Assembly: GCF_947504145.1 (NCBI RefSeq)
Contig: NZ_CANNGQ010000007.1
Coordinates: 1-64,000 of the forward strand
Direction of reading: 5' to 3'
DNA: 64,000 nucleotides
Origin: an uncultured Microbulbifer sp.
GTDB taxonomy: Bacteria > Pseudomonadota > Gammaproteobacteria > Pseudomonadales > Cellvibrionaceae
Program-made: the position numbers and the translations under genes
Shown here: positions 48,541-58,517 of the stretch, in pieces
How positions within the stretch are numbered: position 1 is the first letter of the stretch
How the letters are laid out: each line of letters starts with the position of its first letter
Notes under the pieces: generated by a model
The model's input: only the letters and a program-made list of their open reading frames with translations
What the model was told of the DNA's origin: nothing
The model's database searches: none

Positions 48541-49023
48541 TCAACCAATCAACACCCCCTCCAAAGCCAGTAACCGCGCCTTCATCTCCAGCCCACCCGC
48601 ATAGCCAGTCAGCGTGCCGTCGGCGCCGATCACCCGGTGGCAGGGCACCACGATAGACAGCGGATTCGCCCCATTGGCCCCCGCCACCGCCCGCACTGCC
48701 TTGGGGTTGCCGATCGCCCCTGCCAGCTCCCGGTAACTGCGGGTCTCACCAAAAGGAATGGCGCACAGCGCCCGCCACACGGATTGCTGAAACGGTGTGC
48801 CCGCAGCACTCAGCGGGAGATCGAAGGCCTGCAAGTCACCAGAAAAATAGGCCGCCAACTGCTCGAAGGCTGCATCCGTCAGGTCCGTGCTTCCCCGCTG
48901 CCAGCCGGCTTTCACCGGCAGCGGTCGCTTGCCCGTCTGTAAGTCGACGCCCACCAACCCGTCCTCACAGGCGGCAATGCCGATTTCGCCGAATTGGCTG
49001 GGGTAGATTTCATAGCGGATCAT
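48541..49023 (-). CDS. ogt: Methylated-DNA-[protein]-cysteine S-methyltransferase, 160 aa
   Basis: It removes alkyl groups from O6-alkylguanine by a one-time transfer to its own cysteine. The active-site PCHRV (C128), the helix-turn-helix QSVWRALCAIPFGETRSYRELA and the ANGANPLSIVVPCHR loop are all present. The start (MIRYEIYPSQFG) overlaps the upstream gene's TGA by 4 bp, so translation is coupled to the Ada-AlkA fusion. Confidence 0.95.
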   Translation of the reverse strand: MIRYEIYPSQFGEIGIAACEDGLVGVDLQTGKRPLPVKAGWQRGSTDLTDAAFEQLAAYFSGDLQAFDLPLSAAGTPFQQSVWRALCAIPFGETRSYRELAGAIGNPKAVRAVAGANGANPLSIVVPCHRVIGADGTLTGYAGGLEMKARLLALEGVLIG

Positions 49024-50546
49024 TTGCTCGGCCTTTTCTTGGGGTTCAACTTCAGCGACTGCCACAACAACAGCGCGGCATAGGCCCGCCACGGGCGCCA
49101 GGACTCAGCGCGCACCAGGGCCTGCCTGGGCGTCGCCTTGTGCTCACCTGCGCCCTGTTCTTTGCCAAGAGCAATCAAGATGCCCAGGTCCGACGCGGGA
49201 AAGGCATCCGGCATAGAGAGACCGCGCATGGCGGTGTAGTGAGCGGTCCAGTCTCCGATGCCGGGCAACGCCACCATCTGCGCGCAGAAGGTTTCCAGGT
49301 CTGGCTCGTCAAAATCGATCTCGCCGTCCAGGGTCGCCGCGACAAAAGTTCGCAGTGTTTGCGCGCGTGTGCGGGTCACACCAATATCCGAGAAATCCGC
49401 ATCGCGCAGCTGCTCTGCAGTCGGGAAAAGCAGAAACAGCTCGCCTTCCGGCCCGGAAAAGGTTTCCCCAAACCCACTCGCCACCCGCCCAGCGATGGTA
49501 GTGGCCGCGGCTACGGAGATCTGCTGGCCGAGAATCGCGCGCAGCGTGTACTCAAAAGGATCCCAGGCACCTGGCAAACGCACACCGGGGCTCGCCCGCA
49601 GCACCTTTTTCAGCAAAGGGTCTGCGTTCAAGTGCCCGGTGATTTCTTCACTATCGGCGTCCAGGTCAAACAGGCGACGTAATTTCTCGCGCAGCGGGTA
49701 CACCACCGCACCACAGCCCTCGCCAAAGATGCTGACCCGCAAACGCCCTTTATCCGGCTCGTGTGCCACGCGTAGTACTCCGCGCTGGCCCGACAGCTGA
49801 AAGCTGCGCAGATACTCACCCCGCTCTGGATCTTCCGCTGCGATCACTTGTTCGACACCCGGCAGGGTGCGCACGGCAAAAAAATCCAACAGCGCCGCCC
49901 AGTGGAACGGCGGGCGATAGCTCAGGTAGATACGGATAGGTTTTGCGTCCTCTCCACTCGATGTGGACTCCGAAACCTCACGGCGCACCTTTGAGTCCTG
50001 GCGTATGGCGCTGGGGGTACGCTGGTAAATATCCTTAAACACACCGTTGAACCGGCGCACGCTATTAAACCCGGCCGCAAATGCAATTTCGCCCACCGGC
50101 ATTTGCGTATCCCGCAACAGACCGAACGCAAACAGCGCGCGCTCCGTCTGCCAAACCTGCAGCGGGCTCAGGCCAATATGCTCGGCGAACAGCTTGCGCA
50201 GGTAACGGCCGGTAATGCCAAGTCGCTCCGCCAGCTGCTCCACGGACTGCGCTTCGCGCTCTGCGCGCATCAGCTTGAGGGCGCGCTGAACGGTGGTAGA
50301 AACCAGTCCCCACGCCGGGCTACCGGGGGCGGCATCGGGGCGACATCGCAGACACGGACGGTAGCCGGCAGCCGCCGCCTCCGCAGCCGTGGAGAAGTAT
50401 TCGACGTTTTTCTCAAGTGGTGGGCGCGCAGGGCAGATAGGGCGGCAAAAAATGCCGGTAGTCTTTACCGCGGTATAAAAACGGCCGTCGAACCGTTTAT
50501 CGCGGGCGAGTCGGGCGCTGTGGCAAAGTTCAGGATCGGGTCGCAC
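49020..50546 (-). CDS. Ada-AlkA fusion: alkylation sensor/regulator plus 3-methyladenine DNA glycosylase
   Basis: The 508-aa protein has three parts. Residues 1-80 form the Ada zinc domain with C34, C38, C65 and C68 (GIFCRPIC...RPCLRC) able to take methyl groups from phosphotriesters. Residues about 90-185 are an AraC-type HTH. Residues 210-505 are an AlkA glycosylase with the LPGIGDWTAHYTAMRGLSMPDAF HhH and a following catalytic Asp (ASDLGI). It should sense methylation, activate transcription and remove alkylated bases. Co-transcribed with ogt. Confidence 0.95.
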   Translation of the reverse strand: MRPDPELCHSARLARDKRFDGRFYTAVKTTGIFCRPICPARPPLEKNVEYFSTAAEAAAAGYRPCLRCRPDAAPGSPAWGLVSTTVQRALKLMRAEREAQSVEQLAERLGITGRYLRKLFAEHIGLSPLQVWQTERALFAFGLLRDTQMPVGEIAFAAGFNSVRRFNGVFKDIYQRTPSAIRQDSKVRREVSESTSSGEDAKPIRIYLSYRPPFHWAALLDFFAVRTLPGVEQVIAAEDPERGEYLRSFQLSGQRGVLRVAHEPDKGRLRVSIFGEGCGAVVYPLREKLRRLFDLDADSEEITGHLNADPLLKKVLRASPGVRLPGAWDPFEYTLRAILGQQISVAAATTIAGRVASGFGETFSGPEGELFLLFPTAEQLRDADFSDIGVTRTRAQTLRTFVAATLDGEIDFDEPDLETFCAQMVALPGIGDWTAHYTAMRGLSMPDAFPASDLGILIALGKEQGAGEHKATPRQALVRAESWRPWRAYAALLLWQSLKLNPKKRPSK

Positions 50547-50648
50547 GGAATAGTCACTGGTTGTTTGCTTGGATACCAGTGTATGGGGTGGGCGGAGACG
50601 AAACTAGTCAGATTCGGAACTGACGGTTTCACAAACGGTTCGGTAACG

Positions 50649-50672
50649 AAAAAGCGGGCCTATAGGCCCGCT
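50649..50672 (-). terminator. Terminator of the M49-like gene
   Basis: The stem agcgggcc / ggcccgct around TATA, followed by TTTTT on the minus strand, lies 25 bp after the M49-like stop. Confidence 0.9.
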
Positions 50673-50696
50673 CCATAAGGGTCAACCCGTATCAGA

Positions 50697-52439
50697 TTAC
50701 TTGATACCAAGAACTTCCTTGCCCTGGATAAACGTCACGTCCACGGGAATACTGGCTTCCGAGAGACGGTCCAGGTCGGCCTGCAGTTCACTGCCCACGA
50801 CACCCATATTGTCCAGCAGGTCTTTGGACTTTTTGTAGTCGCCGTCGCCCTGAATGGTGAGAATCAGGTTTGACAGTTTGGTCATGGCCGCCTGCATTTT
50901 CTCGAAGTCCACACTGTACTGGCCGTTGGCTTCATCGCGAGAGAAAGCGCCTTCCTGCTTGAAGAAGTTGAAGCGCATCATATTGGCTTTGCCGTGCGCA
51001 CTGGCCGCGCCAAAGCGGACGCTGCGGAAGATGCCTGCGAGGAAGGTGACGTAGTTGTCCATCAGTTCGCCCTCTTCAATCTCACCCTTCTCGTGCAGCT
51101 TGGTGATCATGTACAGGCCGAGGATATCGGCTTTGCCTTCTTCCAGCGCGGAAGACGTTTCCTTGAGGGCCTGGCGGACATTGCTGCCGTCAGTAACGGT
51201 CTTCTTGATGCCGAGGCCGTGGGCCACTTCGTGGAACATGGTGTTGCCGAAAAAGGCATCGAAGGTGATGTGCTTGCGCTGATCTTCCGCGATCAGTACG
51301 CCGCTGATGGGAACCAGGATCTGGTCGAACTTCGCGCGCATGGCATTTTTCAGCTGCAGGCGGCGGGTGCCTTTTTTCAGCTGCACTTCTTCATCATTCG
51401 GCAGATTGATGGCGATGGTTTTGGAGCCGGCATTACTGTGGCCCGCGTAATACAGCACATCGTAGGCGTTCAGATCGGAATCGGTTCCCGGGGTTTCCGC
51501 CTTGTACGTGTCGTCAACCGGTAGCCCGCGCTGCAGTTCCGGCAGGAAGGCGGCGAACTTGCTGAGTTTTTCACTCCACACCATATCTTTCAACAGTACG
51601 TAGGATTCATACGCGGTGCGATAGGCGAACAGCTGATCTTCGTAGTTTTCGATGGGGCCGATCACCACGTCGATGCGATTGTTTTTCATATCCATCCACG
51701 CCATGTCGCTGTCGCGGAACTGATCATCCAGCAGGGCATCGGCACGAAGTTTCAGGTAGCCGGCAAAGTCCTGGTCTTCGGCGAGTTCGGCCGCTTCCTG
51801 CAGCAGTGCGGACGCTTTCTCCAACTCGGCTTTATAGGCTTCGTGGTACGGCAGCAGCTTCAGCTTGCCGTCGGTATCCCGGCGTACCAGGGAGTAGAGC
51901 CCCTCTTTACCCGGCTGGTTCCAGGCTTCAAATTCCTGCTTGGTCATGTCTTCCGGGTAGAACTCGGCACCCAGGGGCTTGTCGCCATAGCCTTCGATAA
52001 ACGGCTTGTTGTCGTTCAGGCGATCCCAGGGGCCGTAATTGATGTCGGCAAATTTGCGCGCAGCGCTGTCGTCGATGCCGCTCAGCAATTCCTGCGCCGG
52101 ACCATAGGATTGCAGCCAGAACAGCTGATCCATGATCTTGCTGGCGTCAATCAGTTTGCCGATCATCTGACGCTGGTTGTCGGAAAGGGAAGAAAGGTCT
52201 GCGTTCAGCTCTACCGGGGCGTAAATATCGAACCGGGATTGATCCACACCTTTGGCAACACCGCCCGCTTGCGGGCCTGTGGCGGGTTTGGCGCTCGCCT
52301 GTACGGGGTCCGCCGCCTGTTGCGCGGTATTCTCGGCAGGTGCCACAGTGTCTGTTTTGCTGGTGGATTTTTCGTCAGAAGAGCAGCCGGCCACAATAGC
52401 AAGCGCCAGTGCGGATGCGGCAAAAAATGCAGTTTTCAT
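50697..52439 (-). CDS. M49-like (dipeptidyl-peptidase III-type) metallopeptidase lipoprotein, 580 aa
   Basis: A lipobox (VAGC, C19) makes this an envelope lipoprotein, with a low-complexity linker to about residue 65. The zinc motif is HEVAH at 403-407 (in FFGNTMFHEVAHGLG). The second metal block is EEGKAD (433-438), in the place of the EECRAE of classical family M49. The wider segments around residues 375-470 support the family. The likely role is peptide or protein cleavage in the periplasm. No close partner gene is present. Confidence 0.85.
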   Translation of the reverse strand: MKTAFFAASALALAIVAGCSSDEKSTSKTDTVAPAENTAQQAADPVQASAKPATGPQAGGVAKGVDQSRFDIYAPVELNADLSSLSDNQRQMIGKLIDASKIMDQLFWLQSYGPAQELLSGIDDSAARKFADINYGPWDRLNDNKPFIEGYGDKPLGAEFYPEDMTKQEFEAWNQPGKEGLYSLVRRDTDGKLKLLPYHEAYKAELEKASALLQEAAELAEDQDFAGYLKLRADALLDDQFRDSDMAWMDMKNNRIDVVIGPIENYEDQLFAYRTAYESYVLLKDMVWSEKLSKFAAFLPELQRGLPVDDTYKAETPGTDSDLNAYDVLYYAGHSNAGSKTIAINLPNDEEVQLKKGTRRLQLKNAMRAKFDQILVPISGVLIAEDQRKHITFDAFFGNTMFHEVAHGLGIKKTVTDGSNVRQALKETSSALEEGKADILGLYMITKLHEKGEIEEGELMDNYVTFLAGIFRSVRFGAASAHGKANMMRFNFFKQEGAFSRDEANGQYSVDFEKMQAAMTKLSNLILTIQGDGDYKKSKDLLDNMGVVGSELQADLDRLSEASIPVDVTFIQGKEVLGIK

Positions 52440-52631
52440 TCAGGTTCCTGCCTGTTGTTTTATTAGGGGGTGCGGGTCACAGTAATTGTGGCCTCGGAAG
52501 ATGTCCAGACACCAAGGGTTGCTCACCAGGTGCCGGATATTCGACTGACATTATGGGCAAATAAAGAAAATTGCGTGGCATGAATTGGGCAGGAAAAAAT
52601 AATTCACGCCAAACAGCGAATGTGTCCACCG

Positions 52632-54482
52632 TCAAAATGTGAGCGGAGTCCGTTTTTCTCCTGCCTCATTTCCCATTTCACCCTCATTCTGGGCTTCTCG
52701 TGCGCGTTCCTGTTGCTGCATTTGCCACAAGCCCGCGTAGTGACCACCGGCGGCAGTCAACGCGCGATGGCTGCCCTGCTCTACAATGCGCCCCTGATCC
52801 ATCACCAGAATCTGATCCGCATCCACGACCGTGGACAATCGATGCGCAATCACCAGTGTGGTCTGCTCGCGGGAGATTTCCTGCAACGCCCGCAAGATAC
52901 CCTGCTCCGAATGGCTGTCGAGACTGGAAGTTGCTTCGTCAAACACCATAATAGGCGGGTGTTTCAGCAGTGCCCGGGCGATGGCCACGCGCTGTTTTTC
53001 ACCCCCAGACAGTTTCAGGCCACGCTCACCGACGGTGGTATCCACCCCTTCCGGTAGCTGCGCAATAAAGCCATCCAGCTGAGCATGACGGATGGCCTCC
53101 AGGACCTCGCTATCGGTAGCGTCCACGCGGCCATAGCGTATGTTTTCCAGAATGGACTGATTGAACAGCACCGTATCTTGGGGCACCACACCAATGGCGC
53201 TGCGCAGGGAATCCTGGCTGACTTCTCGAATATCCTGGCCATCCACACGGATGCTACCGCCATCGACGTCGTAGAAACGGAACAGTAGCTTGAACAGGGT
53301 GGACTTGCCCGCGCCGCTGGCACCCACAATGGCCACTTTCTGGCGGGGTGCCACGGTAAAGCTTACACCCTTGAGGATCGCGCGCTCAGCACTGTAGCCG
53401 AACTGAACGTCACGGAATTCGATGCCACCGCTGGGCACGACCAGCTCGCCAGCCTCGTCGGCATCTTCGATGGCCGGTTTCACGTCCAGGATGGAAAACA
53501 TTTTTTCAATGTTCGCCAGAGCCCCTTTCATCTCCCGGTACACAAAACCCAGAAAATTCAGCGGAATGAATATCTGCATCATCACCGCATTGATCAGCAC
53601 AAAATCACCAATGGTCATGGTGCCTTTGGTGACGTTAACGGCGGCCATCACCATGGCACCACACATTGCCGCCGCAATAATCACTGCCTGGCCGGCGTTC
53701 AGACCAAATAGCGACAGCCGGTTGTTGCGCCGCGCCTGTTCCCAGCTGGCCAGCTCGCGGTCGTAATGTTGCGCTTCGTGTTTTTCATTGCCGAAATATT
53801 TCACCGTTTCGTAATTCAGCAGGCTGTCTACGGCGCGGCTACTGCTCTGGGATTCCGCCTGGTTGAGGTCGCGCACAAAGCGGGTGCGCCACTCCGTCGC
53901 CACTACTGAGAAGCCGATGTAAGCCACCACGGCACCCAACACCAGCAGTGCAAAGCCGGCGCTGTAATTCCACCAGAGCAACCCCACCACCATCAGGATC
54001 TCCACTAGGGTGGGCACGATGTTGAATACCATAAAGCGCATCAGGAACCCGATGCCCGCGTTGCCCCGCTCGATGTCCCGAGACAGCCCCCCGGTGCGGC
54101 GATTGAGGTGGTAATCCAGGTCCAGCCGGTGCAGGTGCTGAAATACTGCAAGACCAACCCTGCGCTGGGCGCGCTCTGTCACGCGGCCGAAAATAGTGTC
54201 TCTTAGCTCGCCGAATATCACCGAAGAAAAGCGCACAAAACCGTAGGCCAGCAACAGTCCCAACGGCAAGGCGACAGCCGATGCCACACCGCCGGCCTGA
54301 TCCAGGTCGTCGACAATATGTTTGAGCAGAAACGGCAGGCCGACGCTGGCAACCTTGGCGCCCACCAGACACAGCAGAGCCAGCATCACCGGACGTTTGA
54401 ATTCCAGCAAGTAGGGAAACAGGGTTTTGAGGGCGCTCCAGTGGACATCTTCCAGAGCGACGGCGGACTTGGGTCTAGGCAT
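52632..54482 (-). CDS. ATM1-type ABC exporter (ABCB7/ATM1 group), 616 aa
   Basis: An N-terminal membrane domain with six helices (residues 20-320) is fused to an ATPase domain (340-580). Walker A is GASGAGKST, the signature LSGGEKQRVAIARAL, Walker B IMVFDEATSSLDS, and the H-loop VIAHRLSTVVDAD. Blocks such as NYETVKYFGNEKHEAQHYDREL are typical of ATM1/heavy-metal exporters moving glutathione-linked compounds. I start at the ATG ending 54482; a TTG two codons earlier is the alternative. Confidence 0.92.
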   Translation of the reverse strand: MPRPKSAVALEDVHWSALKTLFPYLLEFKRPVMLALLCLVGAKVASVGLPFLLKHIVDDLDQAGGVASAVALPLGLLLAYGFVRFSSVIFGELRDTIFGRVTERAQRRVGLAVFQHLHRLDLDYHLNRRTGGLSRDIERGNAGIGFLMRFMVFNIVPTLVEILMVVGLLWWNYSAGFALLVLGAVVAYIGFSVVATEWRTRFVRDLNQAESQSSSRAVDSLLNYETVKYFGNEKHEAQHYDRELASWEQARRNNRLSLFGLNAGQAVIIAAAMCGAMVMAAVNVTKGTMTIGDFVLINAVMMQIFIPLNFLGFVYREMKGALANIEKMFSILDVKPAIEDADEAGELVVPSGGIEFRDVQFGYSAERAILKGVSFTVAPRQKVAIVGASGAGKSTLFKLLFRFYDVDGGSIRVDGQDIREVSQDSLRSAIGVVPQDTVLFNQSILENIRYGRVDATDSEVLEAIRHAQLDGFIAQLPEGVDTTVGERGLKLSGGEKQRVAIARALLKHPPIMVFDEATSSLDSHSEQGILRALQEISREQTTLVIAHRLSTVVDADQILVMDQGRIVEQGSHRALTAAGGHYAGLWQMQQQERAREAQNEGEMGNEAGEKRTPLTF

Positions 54483-54579
54483 GATCAATCTCGGTGAAGC
54501 AGGCGCGCAGTATACCTGACCGAGATGCGCCGTTTGTGTTGACGATTCGCCTGCAGGGCAGGCTCCTACGAGGGGAAGG

Positions 54580-55191
54580 TCAGCTCAAAGCTCTGACTGG
54601 CACGTCATCTCGCCGGCCAATGGGCACATCCAAAACCCGCACCATAAATTCGGTCAACACGCCGGCGGTAAAACCCCAGATTTCATAGCCTTGGTACTCG
54701 TAGGCTGGCAGGTAAATACGGCGCTGGTCGATAGTGATACGGTCGGTGCGGATACGTGGATCATCGAAGAACCACGCCAGGGGCACTCGAAAGATGGCAT
54801 CCAGCTCGCCGGGGTTTGGGGTGAGTGGTGCGTCCGCGGGCACGATGCCGAGCCAGGGGGTTACCTGAACCTGCCAGCGGGTGGTGCGCGTCCACAGGGG
54901 GCCGAGTACGCGCACTTGATCTGCGGGCAAACCGATTTCTTCGTGGGTTTCGCGCAGCGCGGTGTATTCGAGGGAGGGGTCGGTGTTGTCCCAGCGGCCA
55001 CCGGGCATGGAGACTTCACCGGAATGACTGGAAAGCTGCTGAGAGCGCAACGTAAGTATGACTTGCGGGTCTGGCTCATCGGTCAGCGCGAGTAACACTG
55101 CCGCATGGCCATGTAAATCGGGGCCTCGCGGTACTTGCGCCTGCAGGTCATTTTCAACTGCGGCAAACTTGTTTTCGATAATTTCCAACAT
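54580..55191 (-). CDS. nudL: CoA pyrophosphatase-type Nudix hydrolase, 203 aa
   Basis: The start chosen is MLEIIENKFAAVEND. The Nudix box begins SMPGGRWDNTDPSLEYTALRETHEEIGL (about 60-88 in the mature numbering), with the preceding SSHSGEVSMPGG typical of the CoA pyrophosphatase (YeaB/NudL) group. It would hydrolyse CoA derivatives in the cytoplasm. It stands between the ATM1-type gene and the RND pump. Confidence 0.85.
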   Translation of the reverse strand: MLEIIENKFAAVENDLQAQVPRGPDLHGHAAVLLALTDEPDPQVILTLRSQQLSSHSGEVSMPGGRWDNTDPSLEYTALRETHEEIGLPADQVRVLGPLWTRTTRWQVQVTPWLGIVPADAPLTPNPGELDAIFRVPLAWFFDDPRIRTDRITIDQRRIYLPAYEYQGYEIWGFTAGVLTEFMVRVLDVPIGRRDDVPVRALS

Positions 55192-55289
55192 GCTTGTTTG
55201 CGTCCGGCCTCCAGCTACCGTACTGACACCACTATACCCTGTATTTCCGATTATTTCTGAACCTGGGATTCCCCCACCCAACTTAAGAA

Positions 55290-58200
55290 TCAAGTCGCGG
55301 TTTTACTTTGTGCTGTTGAGCCGCTATCACCACGCCTATCCATTGGTGTATGCCCGCCCTTTACCTTCTCCCGAAGAGACTGCACCAGGGCGTAGTAGAT
55401 AGGCACCAGAAACGTGGAGAAAATACTTGCAGCAAGCATGCCACCAAACACTGCAAGGCCGAGGGAGACACGACTGGCAGCGCCGGCGCCGGTGGCAATC
55501 ACCAGCGGGAAAATGCCCAGGATAAAAGACATGGCGGTCATCAGCACTGCACGAAAACGCAAACGTGTAGCCTGTAATGCTGACTCTTCAATAGACAGCC
55601 CGGTATCCCGCTGCAGTACCGCGAACTCCACCATCAGGATTGCGGTCTTTGCGGACATGGCGATTAACAACACCAGCCCAATCTGAGTGTAGAGGTCGCT
55701 GTCGTGGCCGGTAATAAAACAGGCCAGCAGGCCGCCACCTATTGCGATAGGAATGGCGAGAAGCACCGCGATGGGAATGCTCCAGCTTTCGTACTGAGCC
55801 ACCAGGAACAGGTAGGCAAACAGAATTGCGAGGGAAAACAGGATGGGGGCCAGGTTACCGGCACTGATCTCTTCCAGGCTCGCGCCGGTCCATTCGTAGC
55901 TGTATCCCTGGGGTAATTGTGCACCCAGTTCTTCCATCGCTCGCATGGATTCACCACTGGAATAGCCCGGTGCCGCGGCACCATTTATGGTGATACTGTT
56001 GTAAAGGTTATAGCGCTGCACGGTTTGTGGCGCAACGATGGGCTCCACTTCCGCCACTGAACTGACCGGCACCAGCCCCCCGCTATTCGCTCGAACAAAA
56101 AAGCCGGTAAGGTCTTCTTCCGTGTCCCGGAATTGTGCGTCCGCTTGGGCCAGCACCTGAAATACCTTGCCAAACCGGTTAAAGTCATTCACGTAATAAC
56201 TGCCCAGATAGGTTTGCAAGGTGAGGTATACGTCTGACAGCCTCAACCCGAGAATATGGGCCTTATCCTTATCTACATGCAGTTCCAGTTGCGGTGATGC
56301 CGCCTGATATGTAGTAAAGGCCTGGGCAATTTCTGGCCGTTGATTCGCCGCGCCCAACAACTCGTAGAGCACTCCAGCAAGCTCCTGAATCTCCCGCCCC
56401 TGCAAATCTTCCAGTACATACTCGAAGCCACCGATAGTGCCAAGCCCCGGCAGCGCGGGCACAGGGAAGGCCTGCACCTGCGCCTCAGGTATCCCCGCAC
56501 CGAGCTTCTGTACTTTATCCAGAATGGCGAACTGATTGAGCTCCGGCGTTGTCCGCTCCTCCCAGGGATGCAGAATTACGATCATAAATGCAGTATTGGA
56601 AGCGAGACTGTTGGATAGAAGGCTATACCCGGGGACGGCCATTACATGAGCCACGCCATCCAATTTTCGAATATTTTCACTCAGGCTCTCCACGACGGGT
56701 GCCGTCCGCTTCAGCGAGGCGCCATCAGGGAGCTGCACATTCATCATGAAAAAACCCTGATCCTCATCGGGAATAAAGCCGGTGGGCACCACGCTGAATA
56801 ACCAGGCGCACAGTGCGGCAATCCCTGCAATGGAGAGGATCCCCAGGAGTGAACGACGTACAAAGAAGCGCACGATACCCATATACAGGTTGGTGGCCCT
56901 GAGCAAAAACCGATTGAAAAACCCATAAATACCGGTAAGTTTCTCCCCTTGCTCCCCTTCCCCTGTAGCCGGCCGCAACAGTAACGCACTGAGCGCAGGG
57001 CTCAATGTCAGCGCGTTAACACTCGAGATGAACACGGCGATCGAGATAGTGATCGCAAACTGCTGGTACATCTTCCCGGTAAGTCCGGGCATCAGCATCA
57101 CAGGAACAAAGACGGAAAACAGTACAGCGGTGGTGGCGATTACTGGCCCAGTCACTTCACGCATGGACTCCATCGCCGCCTCTTTTGCCGGCAACCCACT
57201 CCCCAGTAATCGCTGGGTGTTTTCGACCACGATAATGGCGTCGTCCACCACAATACCAATGGCCAGAATCAACGCAAACAGGGTGACGGTATTGATGCTC
57301 ATTCCCAACGCGAGCATCAACGCAAAAGTACCAATCAACGATACGGGAATGGCGATTGCGGGAATCAATGTCGCCCGCCAGTCCTGTAAAAACGCGAACA
57401 CCACAGCGATGACAAGTAATAAAGCTACTACCAGTGTCACCACCACTTCTCTGATTGAGGCACTGACAAACGTAGTGGTGTCGTAAATGATTTCTGATTC
57501 TAGTCCTTCGGGGAAACGTGTGGACAGCGTATCCATTTTTGCGCGGATATTTTTTGCCATGTCCATGGCGTTGGCATCGGGAAGCTGATAAATCGCTATC
57601 ACAGCCGTGGGCGATCCGTCGAGCTCGCCGTAAGCACTGTAGCTGGCACTGCCCAGCTCAACCCGCGAAACATCTTTCATCCGCACTATGCCGCCGTCAG
57701 GCCGGGACCTGAGACTGATATTCTCGAACTCCTCCACGCTCTCCAGTCGGCCTTGGGCGAGAATACTGTATTGAAACTGCTGGTCTTTCCGGATGGGAGG
57801 CGCGCCGATTTTGCCGGCCGCCACCTGCAGGTTCTGCGCCTGGATTGCAGCAATGACATCGTTGGCCGTCACATCCAGTGCCGCCATTTTGTCTGGATTC
57901 AGCCACAGACGCATCGCGTATTCCTGAGAGCCCAGGATTTCCACATCACTGACGCCATCAATTCGCCCCAGCTCATCCTTGATGAATATCTCGGCGTAGT
58001 TAGAAAGAAACAGGGTGTCGAATTTATTGTCTTTCGACAGCAGATTTACTACCAGCAAAATGGTGTTGGATTTTTTCTCCACCGTGACGCCACTGCGGGT
58101 AACCTCTTCCGGCAGGCTAGGTGTTGCCTGCTGCACCCGGTTCTGTACGTTGACCTGCGCAATATCGCCATCGTATCCACTTTCAAACGTCACCGTGAGA

Positions 58201-58469
58201 CTGTAGGTACCGTCGTTACTGCTGGTAGAGGACATATATTGCATGCCCTCTACACCATTGACCTGAGACTCAATGGGCTCCGCGACACTATCCCGCATTA
58301 CCTCGGCACTGGCGCCGGGGTAAGTAGCGCTCACTACCACGGTCGGCGGTGTGATATCCGGGTATTGTGCAATCGGCAATAGCGGTAACGCGAGCACGCC
58401 TGCCAGGGTGATCAAAATTGAGATCACCAGCGCGAATCGGGGACGACGGATAAAGGTAGCGCTGATCAC
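55290..58469 (-). CDS. RND-type multidrug efflux transporter (AcrB/MexB family), 1059 aa
   Basis: The inner-membrane proton antiporter expels drugs or toxic compounds from the periplasm through an outer-membrane channel. Twelve transmembrane helices surround two large periplasmic loops; ISATFIRRPRFALVISILITLAGVLALPLLPIAQYPDITPPTV is the AcrB-type opening. Asp pair in helix 4 (GIVVDDAIIVVENTQRLL) carries protons. The adaptor gene is 48 bp upstream. No TolC-type outer channel gene is in the window. Confidence 0.96.
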   Translation of the reverse strand: MISATFIRRPRFALVISILITLAGVLALPLLPIAQYPDITPPTVVVSATYPGASAEVMRDSVAEPIESQVNGVEGMQYMSSTSSNDGTYSLTVTFESGYDGDIAQVNVQNRVQQATPSLPEEVTRSGVTVEKKSNTILLVVNLLSKDNKFDTLFLSNYAEIFIKDELGRIDGVSDVEILGSQEYAMRLWLNPDKMAALDVTANDVIAAIQAQNLQVAAGKIGAPPIRKDQQFQYSILAQGRLESVEEFENISLRSRPDGGIVRMKDVSRVELGSASYSAYGELDGSPTAVIAIYQLPDANAMDMAKNIRAKMDTLSTRFPEGLESEIIYDTTTFVSASIREVVVTLVVALLLVIAVVFAFLQDWRATLIPAIAIPVSLIGTFALMLALGMSINTVTLFALILAIGIVVDDAIIVVENTQRLLGSGLPAKEAAMESMREVTGPVIATTAVLFSVFVPVMLMPGLTGKMYQQFAITISIAVFISSVNALTLSPALSALLLRPATGEGEQGEKLTGIYGFFNRFLLRATNLYMGIVRFFVRRSLLGILSIAGIAALCAWLFSVVPTGFIPDEDQGFFMMNVQLPDGASLKRTAPVVESLSENIRKLDGVAHVMAVPGYSLLSNSLASNTAFMIVILHPWEERTTPELNQFAILDKVQKLGAGIPEAQVQAFPVPALPGLGTIGGFEYVLEDLQGREIQELAGVLYELLGAANQRPEIAQAFTTYQAASPQLELHVDKDKAHILGLRLSDVYLTLQTYLGSYYVNDFNRFGKVFQVLAQADAQFRDTEEDLTGFFVRANSGGLVPVSSVAEVEPIVAPQTVQRYNLYNSITINGAAAPGYSSGESMRAMEELGAQLPQGYSYEWTGASLEEISAGNLAPILFSLAILFAYLFLVAQYESWSIPIAVLLAIPIAIGGGLLACFITGHDSDLYTQIGLVLLIAMSAKTAILMVEFAVLQRDTGLSIEESALQATRLRFRAVLMTAMSFILGIFPLVIATGAGAASRVSLGLAVFGGMLAASIFSTFLVPIYYALVQSLREKVKGGHTPMDRRGDSGSTAQSKTAT

Positions 58470-58517
58470 AACGACTTGCCCGTCAAGCTGGAAGCGCTAC
58501 AGTTGCTGCAGTAGCAT

